Below, piece after piece: positions 31,777 to 41,130 of a stretch of DNA of 57,897 nt (positions are counted from its first letter, which is position 1; each line of letters starts with the position of its first letter). Under the pieces are notes generated by a model. It saw nothing but the letters and a program-made list of their open reading frames with translations. It was not told the DNA's origin and made no database searches. Both the position numbers and the translations under genes were made by a program. Origin of the DNA: an uncultured Bacteroidales bacterium (lineage in GTDB: Bacteria > Bacteroidota > Bacteroidia > Bacteroidales > FEN-979); the NCBI GenBank assembly GCA_903837605.1, contig CAILVF010000005.1, positions 1 through 57,897 of the forward strand, written 5' to 3'.

Positions 31777-33924
31777 TCAGCGGATCAGGGTTACGGTCCC
31801 AACAACCTTATTGCTTGTCCCCGGGGAAGAAGCCAGTTCATAGGTGACGGTGTAGGAATAGACGCCCAGCGGACAATTGCCGCCTTTGCAGCTTCCGTCC
31901 CACCCGGTTTCCTGGTCGTTGGTCGTGAAGACCATCTGTCCCCAGCGGTCGTAAACCGTAAGTTTGAATGAATAAAGCACGGGACCTATAGGGTGGAACG
32001 TATCGTTAAGGCCGTCGCCGTTGGGAGTGAAAGCCCCCGGGAAGTATATTTCATTGGAGCAGTCATGAACAAAGGAAGTATCCCGAACCGCGCAGCCGTC
32101 GCGGCTTACCCTAACCCAGTAAACCCCCGGTTCCGTCACGGTGTAGAGGGAATCCTTAGATCCGTCCTTCCATTCGTAGGTGGCGCCGGTGACTGTTGCA
32201 TGAAGAACTACAGTAGCTTTTGAACATATGGTTGTGTCGTGGGTGAGGTTCACATTAATGGCGGGTTTCATTGTAATATTCACCGTATCGGCGCCGGCAC
32301 AGTTGTTGGAGTCGAGGGTGTGTACCCAGAAACGGCCTGCGCTGTTGATCGTAAGGCTTGCACTGCTGTCGCCTGTGCTCCAGCTGATTGTTTTGAAACC
32401 AGTTCCCGGCATGAGCAGATACGTCTGCCCCTGGCAGATGGACGTATCGGGTTTAATTTTAGTAGGGTGATATGGATACACGCTGAGCTTTACCGTATCG
32501 CCTCCCCAGCAGCCGAATTTTTTTATCCTGACACTGTAGGTCCCTGAAGTTGAGATGTTTTTAATGCGTGTTGTATCCCCCCCGGGAGACCATATAATTG
32601 AATCACAGCCTGCCCCTGCATCGAGGTTGGCGCTGGCTCCTGCACAAATCGTGCGGTCGGGGCCAAGGTTAAGGGGCGGTTTGTCAACCACTACAATATG
32701 TTTACAGATGTTCTGCTGGTCAGGCATCCCTTCGTTCACGGTAAGCCTTACATTATATATGCCCGCCGAATCATAACTGAAAAGAGGAGGATTATAGAGT
32801 TGGGATGAAGGGATGGAAGAATTCGTGCAGGTGACAAAACTCAGGCGTGAAATGGAAGTCGAGGTCTGGTTGCAGAGAAAAGTATATATGGTATCCCTTA
32901 CCCGTGTGATCTCCGAAAATTGCTGGGGTTTATTCAGGTTCCCGATATTGCCCATGCTTACCGTTGATGCCGGGCCCGTGATCCCCTGGGGCATCAGTAA
33001 ACGGAATAGGATATTCCCGCTGTTCACGAACCTTGACATGAATCCGGTTGTCTGCTGGCAGTCCCTGATCAGCATTATGCCCATGGCATCCGATCCGCAG
33101 ACTTTTCCAAGATTGGTCCATACCGGCATATTCAGGATTGAGGTTCCGAAGTCTCCCCGGCTAAGGGAGCTGTTTTCGGAATTAACGATAAAACAGTAAT
33201 AATCACTTCCCTCCTGGATGAGGCATAAGGGGCCTGGATGGCTGAAAGGGAAGCCGTTGGTGATGTCGGTAACCGTAGGGGTGTTTGAAAGGTTTGTGCC
33301 GAATTCAAAACGAAAAACCCTGTTCCCTACAGAACTGCTTGCAATCCCATACCAATGCTGGTCGCTTTCCTGCACAATGAACAAGCCGTGAAGGCTGTAT
33401 GCACCTCCCATACCCACCTGTACAAGTGCAGGATTGTTTGATAATGAATTGCCAAAATCCATTCGCACAAGGATATCGTCGGCCGCAAGAAACCCGTACC
33501 AGAAACCATTATCATTTTTAACCTGTATCCCCTGCGAGCTGTCGGTTTTTATATTGGGCAGTGCAATGAGGTCTCCCGAAACCGGGTCATTCCTGAAGCT
33601 TTGTCCGTGATAAAAGCGAGTTACAGATTTATTAAAATGGTTGGATACGAAGCTGTAACATTTCAGACCGTCCTGGGCAAGGGTTATATAAGAAGGCCCG
33701 CCCAGTTTGCCGGCGGTATTCTGTAATTCAGATCCAAGGGGATCCGCCGCCGTGTTGCCTGAGCAGAAACTCCAGTAAAACGTGGTACCCCCGGTAGTCA
33801 GGTTGGTTATCCTGATATCCCTGTTCACGCAGATCGTATCGGGCATGGTGAAGTCTGCAACCACCTGGGCGTGGAGTTGCAAACCGGCGAAGAGGAGAAT
33901 AACTATTAAACAATTAATTTTCAT
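31777..33924 (-). CDS. Secreted protein with Ig/PKD-like repeats and CHU_C gliding-type C-terminal domain
   Basis: The 715-residue protein has a signal peptide ending LQLHAQ and a region of repeated beta units with SVTRFYHGQSF and LSRGDFGTS (likely a propeller-like surface domain). Ig/PKD-like segments follow, such as LGPDRTICAGASANLDAG and TSICQGQTYLLMPG. The C-terminus is the type B T9SS/CHU_C domain IYFPGAFTPNGDGLNDTF with VYDRWGQMVF. ATG 33924 fits the signal peptide better than the longer ATG at 33957. It ends two bases before the protease gene start and is probably in the same operon. A cell-surface or adhesive role is inferred. Confidence 0.83.
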   Translation of the reverse strand: MKINCLIVILLFAGLQLHAQVVADFTMPDTICVNRDIRITNLTTGGTTFYWSFCSGNTAADPLGSELQNTAGKLGGPSYITLAQDGLKCYSFVSNHFNKSVTRFYHGQSFRNDPVSGDLIALPNIKTDSSQGIQVKNDNGFWYGFLAADDILVRMDFGNSLSNNPALVQVGMGGAYSLHGLFIVQESDQHWYGIASSSVGNRVFRFEFGTNLSNTPTVTDITNGFPFSHPGPLCLIQEGSDYYCFIVNSENSSLSRGDFGTSILNMPVWTNLGKVCGSDAMGIMLIRDCQQTTGFMSRFVNSGNILFRLLMPQGITGPASTVSMGNIGNLNKPQQFSEITRVRDTIYTFLCNQTSTSISRLSFVTCTNSSIPSSQLYNPPLFSYDSAGIYNVRLTVNEGMPDQQNICKHIVVVDKPPLNLGPDRTICAGASANLDAGAGCDSIIWSPGGDTTRIKNISTSGTYSVRIKKFGCWGGDTVKLSVYPYHPTKIKPDTSICQGQTYLLMPGTGFKTISWSTGDSSASLTINSAGRFWVHTLDSNNCAGADTVNITMKPAINVNLTHDTTICSKATVVLHATVTGATYEWKDGSKDSLYTVTEPGVYWVRVSRDGCAVRDTSFVHDCSNEIYFPGAFTPNGDGLNDTFHPIGPVLYSFKLTVYDRWGQMVFTTNDQETGWDGSCKGGNCPLGVYSYTVTYELASSPGTSNKVVGTVTLIR

Positions 33925-33955
33925 TTGTTTTATTTCGCGCCAGCTGTTATTGTTC

Positions 33956-34010
33956 ACTTATCCAGTTATCCAGTTATCCAGTTATCCACTTATCCAGTTA
34001 TCCAGTTTTA
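33956..34010 (-). repeat. Octamer array supplying the stop of the GT2 gene
   Basis: Six CCAGTTAT-type units on the plus strand, so ATAACTGG in the sense of the GT2 gene. The GT2 C-terminus GDW and its TAA read into the array (GACTGG TAA AACTGG). Confidence 0.9.
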
Positions 34011-34958
34011 CCAGTCCCCCATCCCCGACAGTGGTTTATGCGGAATATTTGCCACGTCGAAATGCAAAAAAGCGAAAAGCGACTGGAACCCCAGTATGAT
34101 AGGGAGCCCGGCCAGGATCACGGTACCGGCGGTTGCAGGGTGGGAAGTGATAATACTCTCCGACCATTTATAAGCCCCGAAAATAACGCCAAACACTATA
34201 AACACAAACGCCAGTATCAGTTCGAGGGAACCTATGTTGAAATCACGCAGGTAATAATTATAAAAGATCCTTTTAAGCATACGGCTGAAATACTTGAACG
34301 GAAACTGTAAGACAACCCGGTGAACCTTAAGGTTGCTTTGCTCATCCCCGTAAAGTGCCCGCATCGGCATCTCGGCAACTACCGCGCGAATGGTATTAAG
34401 GCGGAATAATATATCGCTCTCAAAAAAGAAACGCTTGTCGATACGCTCCAGAGGCAGGTTTTCCAGGGCATTTCGATGTATAGCCGTGAAGCCGTTGCTG
34501 GGATCCATGATATTCCAGTAACCGCTGGAAGCTTTATTCATGAACGACACCCCTGAATTCCCGAGTTTACGAAGGAAAGGCATCTGGCGAAGGAAAGCCA
34601 GGTCGTAAAAACGGTTCCCCTTTACATAATCGGCCTGGTTCAGGCGTAATGGCTCGATGAGCTTTGGGATCAGGGAAGAGTCCATCTGCCCGTCGCCGTC
34701 GAGCTTTACGATAATCCTCGCTTTATCGTCCAGGGCCTGTTTATAGCCCGTGATCGTAGCGCCCCCCACACCCTGGTTTTTAGTATGGTACAATACTCTT
34801 ACCCTTGGATCGGTACAATTTTCTTTGACAAAATCGCCCGAATGCTGGGGACAGAAGTCATCAACCACATAAATATTGTCAACCTCCCTGCCTATGCCGG
34901 CGATGACTTTCAGTATGTGGTCCCTTACCTTATAACTGGGAATTACGACTGCAACCAT
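34008..34958 (-). CDS. Glycosyltransferase family 2, DPM1/polyprenyl-phosphate sugar synthase-like
   Basis: The 316-residue enzyme has a GT2 domain: VAVVIPSYKV, IYVVDDFCPQ, NQGVGGATITGYKQA and the metal-binding KLDGDGQMD. Two C-terminal membrane helices follow (about 235-300). It should load a sugar onto a polyprenyl phosphate, the donor used by GT-C enzymes such as the neighbouring membrane proteins. The sugar is unknown. The last residues come from the octamer array. The gene stands 98 bases after the 35056 gene, with a GC-rich repeat in between. Confidence 0.88.
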   Translation of the reverse strand: MVAVVIPSYKVRDHILKVIAGIGREVDNIYVVDDFCPQHSGDFVKENCTDPRVRVLYHTKNQGVGGATITGYKQALDDKARIIVKLDGDGQMDSSLIPKLIEPLRLNQADYVKGNRFYDLAFLRQMPFLRKLGNSGVSFMNKASSGYWNIMDPSNGFTAIHRNALENLPLERIDKRFFFESDILFRLNTIRAVVAEMPMRALYGDEQSNLKVHRVVLQFPFKYFSRMLKRIFYNYYLRDFNIGSLELILAFVFIVFGVIFGAYKWSESIITSHPATAGTVILAGLPIILGFQSLFAFLHFDVANIPHKPLSGMGDW

Positions 34959-34995
34959 GGTTTGTACATTATTTCGTTTTTAATCCTTCCCGGTC

Positions 34996-35052
34996 AATTC
35001 CCGCCCCTTTGGGGCAGAACCCGGGTCCAGGGCTCAGCCCGGGGTTAATACC
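34996..35052 (+). repeat. 57-bp GC-rich repeat (69-bp family), intergenic copy
   Basis: The sequence begins AATTCCCGCCCC, contains AACCCGGGTCCAGGG and CTCAGCCC, and ends GGGGTTAATACC. It matches the copy at 56521 and the in-frame units at 23595. Confidence 0.88.
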
Positions 35053-35055
35053 AAT

Positions 35056-37008
35056 TTAATCCTTTCCTCCGGCTAAAATATCAATAATAAGGTCATCAAC
35101 GATAAGATCTGATTTCCCCCTGTGCCAGACGTATACTTTAATAATGTCATCCTTCGATTTTATATCCGGGAGGTCGGAATTCAGCGATACCTTGTTCCAT
35201 TTCCCTTTTTCGAACCCGGATTTCTCCAGGAAAACGGCTTTATATCCGTAACTTCCTTTGCTGTTTTCGAGCGAGATCACCAAAGCAGAAGGGTTGTCGG
35301 CATAAGAAACAGCCGAGAACAACTGAACACTGGCTTTAACACGGATCTTCCCCGCGGGTGAAGGCAGCTCGCTGCATTTAAGCGCCAGGCCCGGACTGAA
35401 TTCCGTTTTGCTGTCCATGACAAAGGCCTGCTTCCCTGAAGCCGCATTAAGGCGGGTGAGACGGGCATCGACATCCGCAGAACCGGATTCAAAATCAAAG
35501 ACTTTTCTAATTACCGGTGTAAGTTCCCTGTCTTCGGCGTCAATAAAGGTTTGTGTAAGAAAATAATTATCGAATTCATTGGCAACCGGGTTTTTCCTGA
35601 ACACATACACTTCATATGGATGGTCGCCGAGAGTATAGAGCTCCGCGCGTGGCCTGAACAGCTTGATAAGCCTCATATACGGATCGCGCATCACGGTATC
35701 GAGGGGTATTTTGCATTCGTTGGGGCCAAAATGGGAATCCCAGATGTAGATTGCTCCCATTGCGATGTCCTTCACCGAGGAGGGTTTCCAGATCTGCATG
35801 CTTTTTTGGGGGCTGTAGGGATCGGTGCCGAGAAAATACGGTACGTTGAAGTCGTTATATAGCACCAGGGGCATGGGACTGAAACTTGATTTAACCCAAT
35901 CGGAGGCTTTCTTTATGAGTTTTTCCTCTTCTCCCATGGGAACAGGGAAATTAAAGGTTTTGAAATTAAAGACAACCAGCAGCCCTGTGAGAAGGAACAG
36001 GAACGTTGAGCGAAGCCACTTACGGTTGCCCGCCAGCATGGTGAAGAGCGAAAATCCGTATAACGAGATCAGGGTCGTAAGGGGGATGATCGCTGCCATT
36101 ACCCTGATAAATCCCAGTGAGCCTGCCCATCCCTTTGAATACATGAACGAATGGAAAAAATAATAACCGAGCACGGGGAGCAGGAACAGCAGTATGATCT
36201 CTGCGGCATTGATGCGTTTTTCGCTGTTCCCCTTAAACAGGCTGAGCACCAGCATGATAATACCCACGCACAGAAGGACCAGGTTGGGCACCCCGAAAGT
36301 GACATCCGCCTGCTTTATAAAACTCCAGAAATCACCGGGGGTATGATATACCGGGTGGATGAGAGGGTAAGGATTATTGCGGATGACCCAGAGCAGATCA
36401 TGGTACTGGTAAGCGCCGAGAACCGAAAAGACGGCAAACCCGGTTGCGAGAAAGGGGATGGCTTTCCATTGTTTTCTCCACAGCAGCGCAAGAAAAATGA
36501 ACGGGATCATGAAATAGCCTTCCGAACGGGCGAAGGGAAGAAACGAAATGACGACGGCCGCGGCAATGTAACGCTTTGAAAAGAACAGGTAAAGGCTACA
36601 GATCAGTACAAAGCCGAACAATATCTCGGTCATGGCGGTGAACAGCATCACCATATACAGGGGGGTGAAGCAAAGCATGATAACGGCCATCCAGGAAGGG
36701 TTCAACTTGAGTTCCCTGGCGGTTTTCATCAACAGCCATGCGCTGAGGGTTCCCAGGATGACATTGAAGACTTTGATGCCTGTAAATCCGAACTGGGCAA
36801 AGGGCGAGCTCAGTATGGTATACAGCGGGCGGCCCCAGGGGTTGAGGAAAAGTTTGGGGTAAGCAAAGGCATACCGCGAGAGGAAGTAATGGTTGATATT
36901 GTCGGTTCCCCCGTAATAGCCCTGGGAAAGAAATGACAGGACAAGCAGTAAAATCAGCATACCTGCAAGGATATACGTTTCGGGATGCCTGATACTGGTA
37001 ATTTTCAT
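35056..37008 (-). CDS. GT-C-like membrane glycosyltransferase with jelly-roll tail (paralogue 4)
   Basis: The 650-residue protein has about ten membrane helices. The first outside loop reads GGTDNINHYFLSRYAF, with the acidic residue expected of GT39-like enzymes, and AMTEI follows later. The C-terminal domain (about 495-650) starts VFDFESGSADVD and ends SDLIVDDLIIDIL, the same CBM4/9-like pattern as the paralogues at 19565-24899. It probably uses a lipid-linked sugar made by a GT2 enzyme such as the one encoded next to it. It is divergent from the 37109 gene. Substrate unknown. Confidence 0.77.
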   Translation of the reverse strand: MKITSIRHPETYILAGMLILLLVLSFLSQGYYGGTDNINHYFLSRYAFAYPKLFLNPWGRPLYTILSSPFAQFGFTGIKVFNVILGTLSAWLLMKTARELKLNPSWMAVIMLCFTPLYMVMLFTAMTEILFGFVLICSLYLFFSKRYIAAAVVISFLPFARSEGYFMIPFIFLALLWRKQWKAIPFLATGFAVFSVLGAYQYHDLLWVIRNNPYPLIHPVYHTPGDFWSFIKQADVTFGVPNLVLLCVGIIMLVLSLFKGNSEKRINAAEIILLFLLPVLGYYFFHSFMYSKGWAGSLGFIRVMAAIIPLTTLISLYGFSLFTMLAGNRKWLRSTFLFLLTGLLVVFNFKTFNFPVPMGEEEKLIKKASDWVKSSFSPMPLVLYNDFNVPYFLGTDPYSPQKSMQIWKPSSVKDIAMGAIYIWDSHFGPNECKIPLDTVMRDPYMRLIKLFRPRAELYTLGDHPYEVYVFRKNPVANEFDNYFLTQTFIDAEDRELTPVIRKVFDFESGSADVDARLTRLNAASGKQAFVMDSKTEFSPGLALKCSELPSPAGKIRVKASVQLFSAVSYADNPSALVISLENSKGSYGYKAVFLEKSGFEKGKWNKVSLNSDLPDIKSKDDIIKVYVWHRGKSDLIVDDLIIDILAGGKD

Positions 37009-37078
37009 ACCGGGGTCATTTACGGGAATTTGAACATGTAAATTTACCCAACATCTTCAAACTGATAAAGAAAAACTT

Positions 37079-37086
37079 TAAGTTTG
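37079..37086 (+). promoter_or_regulatory. Bacteroidota -7 box upstream of the 37109 gene
   Basis: TAAGTTTG matches TAnnTTTG and lies 22 bases before the ATG, in the 100-base divergent gap. No clear -33 element was seen. Confidence 0.42.
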
Positions 37087-37108
37087 TGGCTGAAAAGCAG
37101 CAGCAGTA

Positions 37109-38965
37109 ATGAAAAGCAAAGGAAGGCTTTACAGGAATCTCTTTATAATCGGCCTTGTTTTCCTCATCATGCTCGGGCTTGCATACCGCTACGCGCCTAT
37201 CCGCAAGATCATCAGGGTTACTGCCAGCAAAGAACTATCGTTCAGCGAACCTGTTACAACCGGTTCTGAACCGCCCAACAGCCTTGCTTTCAATTTTGAA
37301 GTCAGCCGGGGAAAAGAAGTCCCGAACGGCATTGTGATGGGGAATGCCCATTCGGGGAATTACGCCGCTAAGGCATTTGGCAAGAATTCATTCACTCCTG
37401 CAATGGAGAAGGTTGCGGGGGAGCTGGGGGTTGATAAACTTAAATATATCTCGGTTTCAGCCTGGGTTTATGTGAAACCCGGCGCCGATCCTGTGAATGC
37501 AGCATTGGTGCTTGCCGCTTCCAATAATATGGGCGTTAACATCTGCTGGAAAGGGATAGGGCTGAAAGACCCTTTGGTCCCCAGGGGGAAATGGTTCAAG
37601 ATGAGCGGGCAGTTCGACCTCGGCGAGGTGAAGTTCAGCAGCGACACCCGGCTGCAGATGTATTTCTGGAACAACAGCAACACCGACATCCTCATCGACG
37701 ATTACTATCTTGTTTACGGCGGTCCGCAGTCGCGCAGGGGTGATACAACCTATGTCGACCTCACCAAAGGACCTTTCCAGCCTAAGTTCAATTACCCTCC
37801 TTTTCCTGTTCGCTGTTTGCGGATGTCGGCGATCGGCGGCATGGAGGGGACAAGCCTCATACCCGGTGGCGAAAAAACACAGGGGGTCATCCTGCCTTCC
37901 GATCCAGTTATCAGCGGTGTGTTTTTACCCGGCAACGGATCGAAGGATGTACTTTTCGTGATCCCTCCCTCGGGGAAGCCGTCGATCTTCAGCTATTGCA
38001 GCGAATCGAACTCATTCAGGCGGGCTTCAGTGGAGTTGCCCGTGGCTTTGCCTGCACCAGCCTGCGGGAAGCAATACCTGCTCGCAGGAAAATTTGCCGC
38101 AGGGGAAACAGAACAATTGCTGTATATAGGCGAAAAAACCTGTTGTTTGTGTAAGTTCAGCAGCAAAGCAGGGGTTTGTAAAGAAGGGAACAATATTGCA
38201 GCTGAACTCTTATGGCAGTCGGAGAAATTCGAAACCCTTGCCTTTGACTTCAGCAAGCCCCTGCTGGCCGCCGATTTTGACGGGGACGGCATCAGCGAAC
38301 TGCTTTCGGTTGAAGAGGGAGGGGCGTGGAAATTGTATAAGTTCCTGGCAGGAAAACCTGCAGGAAACTGGAATGTGATCACCCAGGGAAAAGATGCTGT
38401 TGAAGACTGGAAGTTTGCTGCGGGCAGGGGAAGCCTCGCGGCAGGGCATTTCATTCCCGGCCGGGCCCAGGCGGGGGTACTGTCGGTTATGGAAAACGGA
38501 AAGGACAGGAAATGCTCATACACCCTGAGGTTTTACAATCCGTCGCGGAAACAATTCGTTTCGTTTTTTCCGGAAAAAACCAGGGGGTATGGAAAGATTG
38601 CAGGCCTTGATACTCTAAAGCCATCAGACAAATTTTTCTGCGGAAATTTCGGCGAAAACGGCAGTCCTATGGTGATGCGGTATAACCGCGACTGGAGATA
38701 TGACCTGAAGGAAATAACCTTCAGTGATTCAACGTACCATATCCTCAATACTGTTGATTTTACCGGGTATGCCGCAGACCATAATCCGAAGTATTATGAA
38801 GTGCTTAAACTGATCCCCGGCAGGTTCACCGGCAACCAGTGTTCGTTTATTGTGATCGGGCGAAATGCCAGGAACAAGGACTATGATGGCCGGGACTGCA
38901 GTGAGTACGAGGACCTGCCTGAATTGCCCGGTTTTATTTCCCTTTATTCTTTTGAAAGAAGATGA
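37109..38965 (+). CDS. Membrane-anchored protein with jelly-roll domain and FG-GAP-like repeat region
   Basis: The 618-residue protein has one N-terminal membrane helix (about 9-28). A CBM4/9-like domain (about 55-210) starts FNFEVSRG, contains HSGNYAAKAFG, and ends NTDILIDDYYLVYGG. The rest is a repeat region with DFDGDGISELLSV near residue 388, an FG-GAP/VCBS-type calcium-binding loop that suggests a beta-propeller. No catalytic motif was found. The jelly-roll domain is the same type that ends the four GT-C proteins, so this may bind the same glycan outside the inner membrane. Its stop overlaps the next start as ATGA. Confidence 0.7.
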   Translation: MKSKGRLYRNLFIIGLVFLIMLGLAYRYAPIRKIIRVTASKELSFSEPVTTGSEPPNSLAFNFEVSRGKEVPNGIVMGNAHSGNYAAKAFGKNSFTPAMEKVAGELGVDKLKYISVSAWVYVKPGADPVNAALVLAASNNMGVNICWKGIGLKDPLVPRGKWFKMSGQFDLGEVKFSSDTRLQMYFWNNSNTDILIDDYYLVYGGPQSRRGDTTYVDLTKGPFQPKFNYPPFPVRCLRMSAIGGMEGTSLIPGGEKTQGVILPSDPVISGVFLPGNGSKDVLFVIPPSGKPSIFSYCSESNSFRRASVELPVALPAPACGKQYLLAGKFAAGETEQLLYIGEKTCCLCKFSSKAGVCKEGNNIAAELLWQSEKFETLAFDFSKPLLAADFDGDGISELLSVEEGGAWKLYKFLAGKPAGNWNVITQGKDAVEDWKFAAGRGSLAAGHFIPGRAQAGVLSVMENGKDRKCSYTLRFYNPSRKQFVSFFPEKTRGYGKIAGLDTLKPSDKFFCGNFGENGSPMVMRYNRDWRYDLKEITFSDSTYHILNTVDFTGYAADHNPKYYEVLKLIPGRFTGNQCSFIVIGRNARNKDYDGRDCSEYEDLPELPGFISLYSFERR

Positions 38966-40896
38966 TGAAGAGCCGCAACATATTGTTTATCCTTTTTTCG
39001 TGTTGGCTCGCAAGCCTTGCTGTTTTCACCGCCTGTAAACGCGGCACGAAGACATCCGAAGTCAAAACTGAAAATTTTATTGTACGTGATTTCAACCCTG
39101 CAACCAACTGGGATTTGAAGCAGGTGCTGAACCTTGATTATGAAGGTGCGATACAAAACGGGTTCATCATCCCTACGGTCAGGCAAACTGGGGATGGGTT
39201 TTTTGATGTGGAATTTGCGATTAAAAACATGGCTACTGCTCCTCAGAAATTCGCATACAAGATCTATTACCAGAACGAATCATACAAGTTTCCCGAACTG
39301 GATCCTTTAGATACCACAAGGCAAAGCGTGAATGCCTGGGAAAATTTTTACGGGAGCTGGGAAGATACCTTGAGCGGGTTCAGGGAAACGGAAACCATCG
39401 CCGGCGACAACGCGTTTCATAAGGTGACAAGCCAGGTGCGGATAGTGGGAAATCCCCGAAATGAAAAATTATATTTCAACGGCCCCTGGAACGACCGCTG
39501 GAAGAGGAACCCCAGGGTTGGGGAATACAGTTTCATGCTGGTGGTGACCACGCCTTCAAACCTTAGCCGGAAGCTGATACCCGATTTTATCCAGTATATC
39601 AACCGGAGGGATAAAGGCGAATTCATCAATCCCTATTTCTTTTTCCTCTACGGTTTGGGAAAGCGTTTGCCTAATACCCTGGTGAGCGTTTCTTCTTCCA
39701 GACTTAAGGTGATGGCGAGCCCCGATCCCGGGGCGGGCATCTATATTCACCCGGTCCATTTTAAAAAGGAGTTCGTTGATAAGTATGCCACCGCCTGCTG
39801 CGGGCAGGATGACAAACTCTTTCAGAAGGCCGCCTTCGGGCAGTTCATCCATTTTATAGATGCTTCGACCAAACTGAAGAACATTCCCGTTATAGAGGAT
39901 GTGCTGGGCGATAATTATTCGAAGATGGATTACAACTGGAACAGCCGGTTTTACAGGAAAGAGGAACTGATCGCCTCCACTTCGCTCACGGCTCCCGAGC
40001 CCTGCCAGACGGTGGTTTCGGATGCGGTCAACCATAAGATTACCATGTTCAACCCGAAAGCCGAATTCGGGAAATGGCAGAAGCAGAATGTAGGGGTTAT
40101 TACGAGGCATCCGTTTACCTATGGCAGGTGGACCGTAAAATGCAAGCTTACCGAGCTGCTGAACAAGAACAATATGTGGAACGGACTTACGAATGCGGTA
40201 TGGCTGATCACCCAGGACCAGGCCGAATGGAATTTCCGCAGGGAATGTAAGAAGGGCGGGTATATGGCGAATTATTACGGCGGACAGCAGGATGTGAGGA
40301 TCAAACAGGTGGGGTATTCTGAGATCGATTTCGAGATACTGAAAACCGTACCGTACTGTCCGCAGTGGCTTATGCCCCCCGCCTACAATAACGGGCTCGA
40401 CAGGCAGTACGACGTGCCGGCCTGGAATGTGCCATTCCCCGAAGAGGTGCTGGCCGATGACGATAAGATCACCGTTTCCTGCACCAACTGGGATATGGCC
40501 TGCTGGGATCCTTCGAAGTTCAAGGATGGCTGCCAGACCATAGATTACCAGGGACAGACATTCTGGGCCCACCGCTGGGACAAGAATTACAGGGCTATCA
40601 CAGAGAAAACTCCCGAGCCTGATGATGAACTTTTCGCTTCGCCCTATTATTATTTCCAGATCGACTGGAGGCCGACGGAGATCATCTGGAGGATTGGTCC
40701 GTCGAAAGACAAACTAAGGGTGGTGGGTTATGTGAACAGCAGCATGACCTGCATTCCCAATAATTCCATGCTGCTGATCGTGACCCAGGAATTTCATAAT
40801 ACCAGGTGGTGGGTGGGGTCGCAGTATATGCAGGAGAATATTCCATTCCCGGGGAAGGATATAGTGGGCGAGATTTACGAAGTTACGATTGAATGA
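38962..40896 (+). CDS. GH16-type lipoprotein with N-terminal extra domain
   Basis: The 644-residue protein has a signal peptide with lipobox FTAC, so it is a lipoprotein. The first ~290 residues are a beta-rich domain I do not recognise. The C-terminal half fits glycoside hydrolase family 16: YGRWTVKCKLTE, then the catalytic pattern EIDFE with Glu454, Asp456 and Glu458, then YYYFQIDWRPTEIIWRI, where family members have the FHTYAVEW-type strand. The ExDxE spacing is the lichenase-like form without a bulge. It should cut or transfer beta-1,3/1,4-type bonds; the substrate could be the polysaccharide made here. Assignment rests on motifs only. Confidence 0.68.
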   Translation: MMKSRNILFILFSCWLASLAVFTACKRGTKTSEVKTENFIVRDFNPATNWDLKQVLNLDYEGAIQNGFIIPTVRQTGDGFFDVEFAIKNMATAPQKFAYKIYYQNESYKFPELDPLDTTRQSVNAWENFYGSWEDTLSGFRETETIAGDNAFHKVTSQVRIVGNPRNEKLYFNGPWNDRWKRNPRVGEYSFMLVVTTPSNLSRKLIPDFIQYINRRDKGEFINPYFFFLYGLGKRLPNTLVSVSSSRLKVMASPDPGAGIYIHPVHFKKEFVDKYATACCGQDDKLFQKAAFGQFIHFIDASTKLKNIPVIEDVLGDNYSKMDYNWNSRFYRKEELIASTSLTAPEPCQTVVSDAVNHKITMFNPKAEFGKWQKQNVGVITRHPFTYGRWTVKCKLTELLNKNNMWNGLTNAVWLITQDQAEWNFRRECKKGGYMANYYGGQQDVRIKQVGYSEIDFEILKTVPYCPQWLMPPAYNNGLDRQYDVPAWNVPFPEEVLADDDKITVSCTNWDMACWDPSKFKDGCQTIDYQGQTFWAHRWDKNYRAITEKTPEPDDELFASPYYYFQIDWRPTEIIWRIGPSKDKLRVVGYVNSSMTCIPNNSMLLIVTQEFHNTRWWVGSQYMQENIPFPGKDIVGEIYEVTIE

Positions 40897-40899
40897 TCG

Positions 40900-41130
40900 C
40901 TCGCATATCACATCGCGGCTGCGCCTTACGCTTGCAACCTTACACCGCGGCTGCGCCTTACGCTCATATATACGCAACGTCGCTGCGCCTTATCGCTCGC
41001 AACCTTACACCGCGGCTGCGCCTTACGCTTGCAACCTTACACCGCGGCTGCGCCTTATCGCTCGCAACCTTACACCGCGGCTGCGCCTTACGCTTGCAAC
41101 CTTACACCGCGGCTGCGCCTTCAGCGTCGC
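40900..41130. repeat. Tandem array of seven 32-33-bp repeats in a gene-free gap
   Basis: The gap 40897-41257 has no gene. Seven units containing CGCGGCTGCGCCTTA and TTGCAACCTTACAC follow each other without spacers. They are the reverse complement of the units at 11345-11418. 41131-41257 holds looser copies with AAGGCCGCTTATGTAAG and TTGCTTCGCTTT. Small ORFs here are repeat translations. Confidence 0.9.

Noticed and set aside
40900..41130. CRISPR array
   Set aside because: Units follow each other directly without unique spacers, and no cas gene is near.
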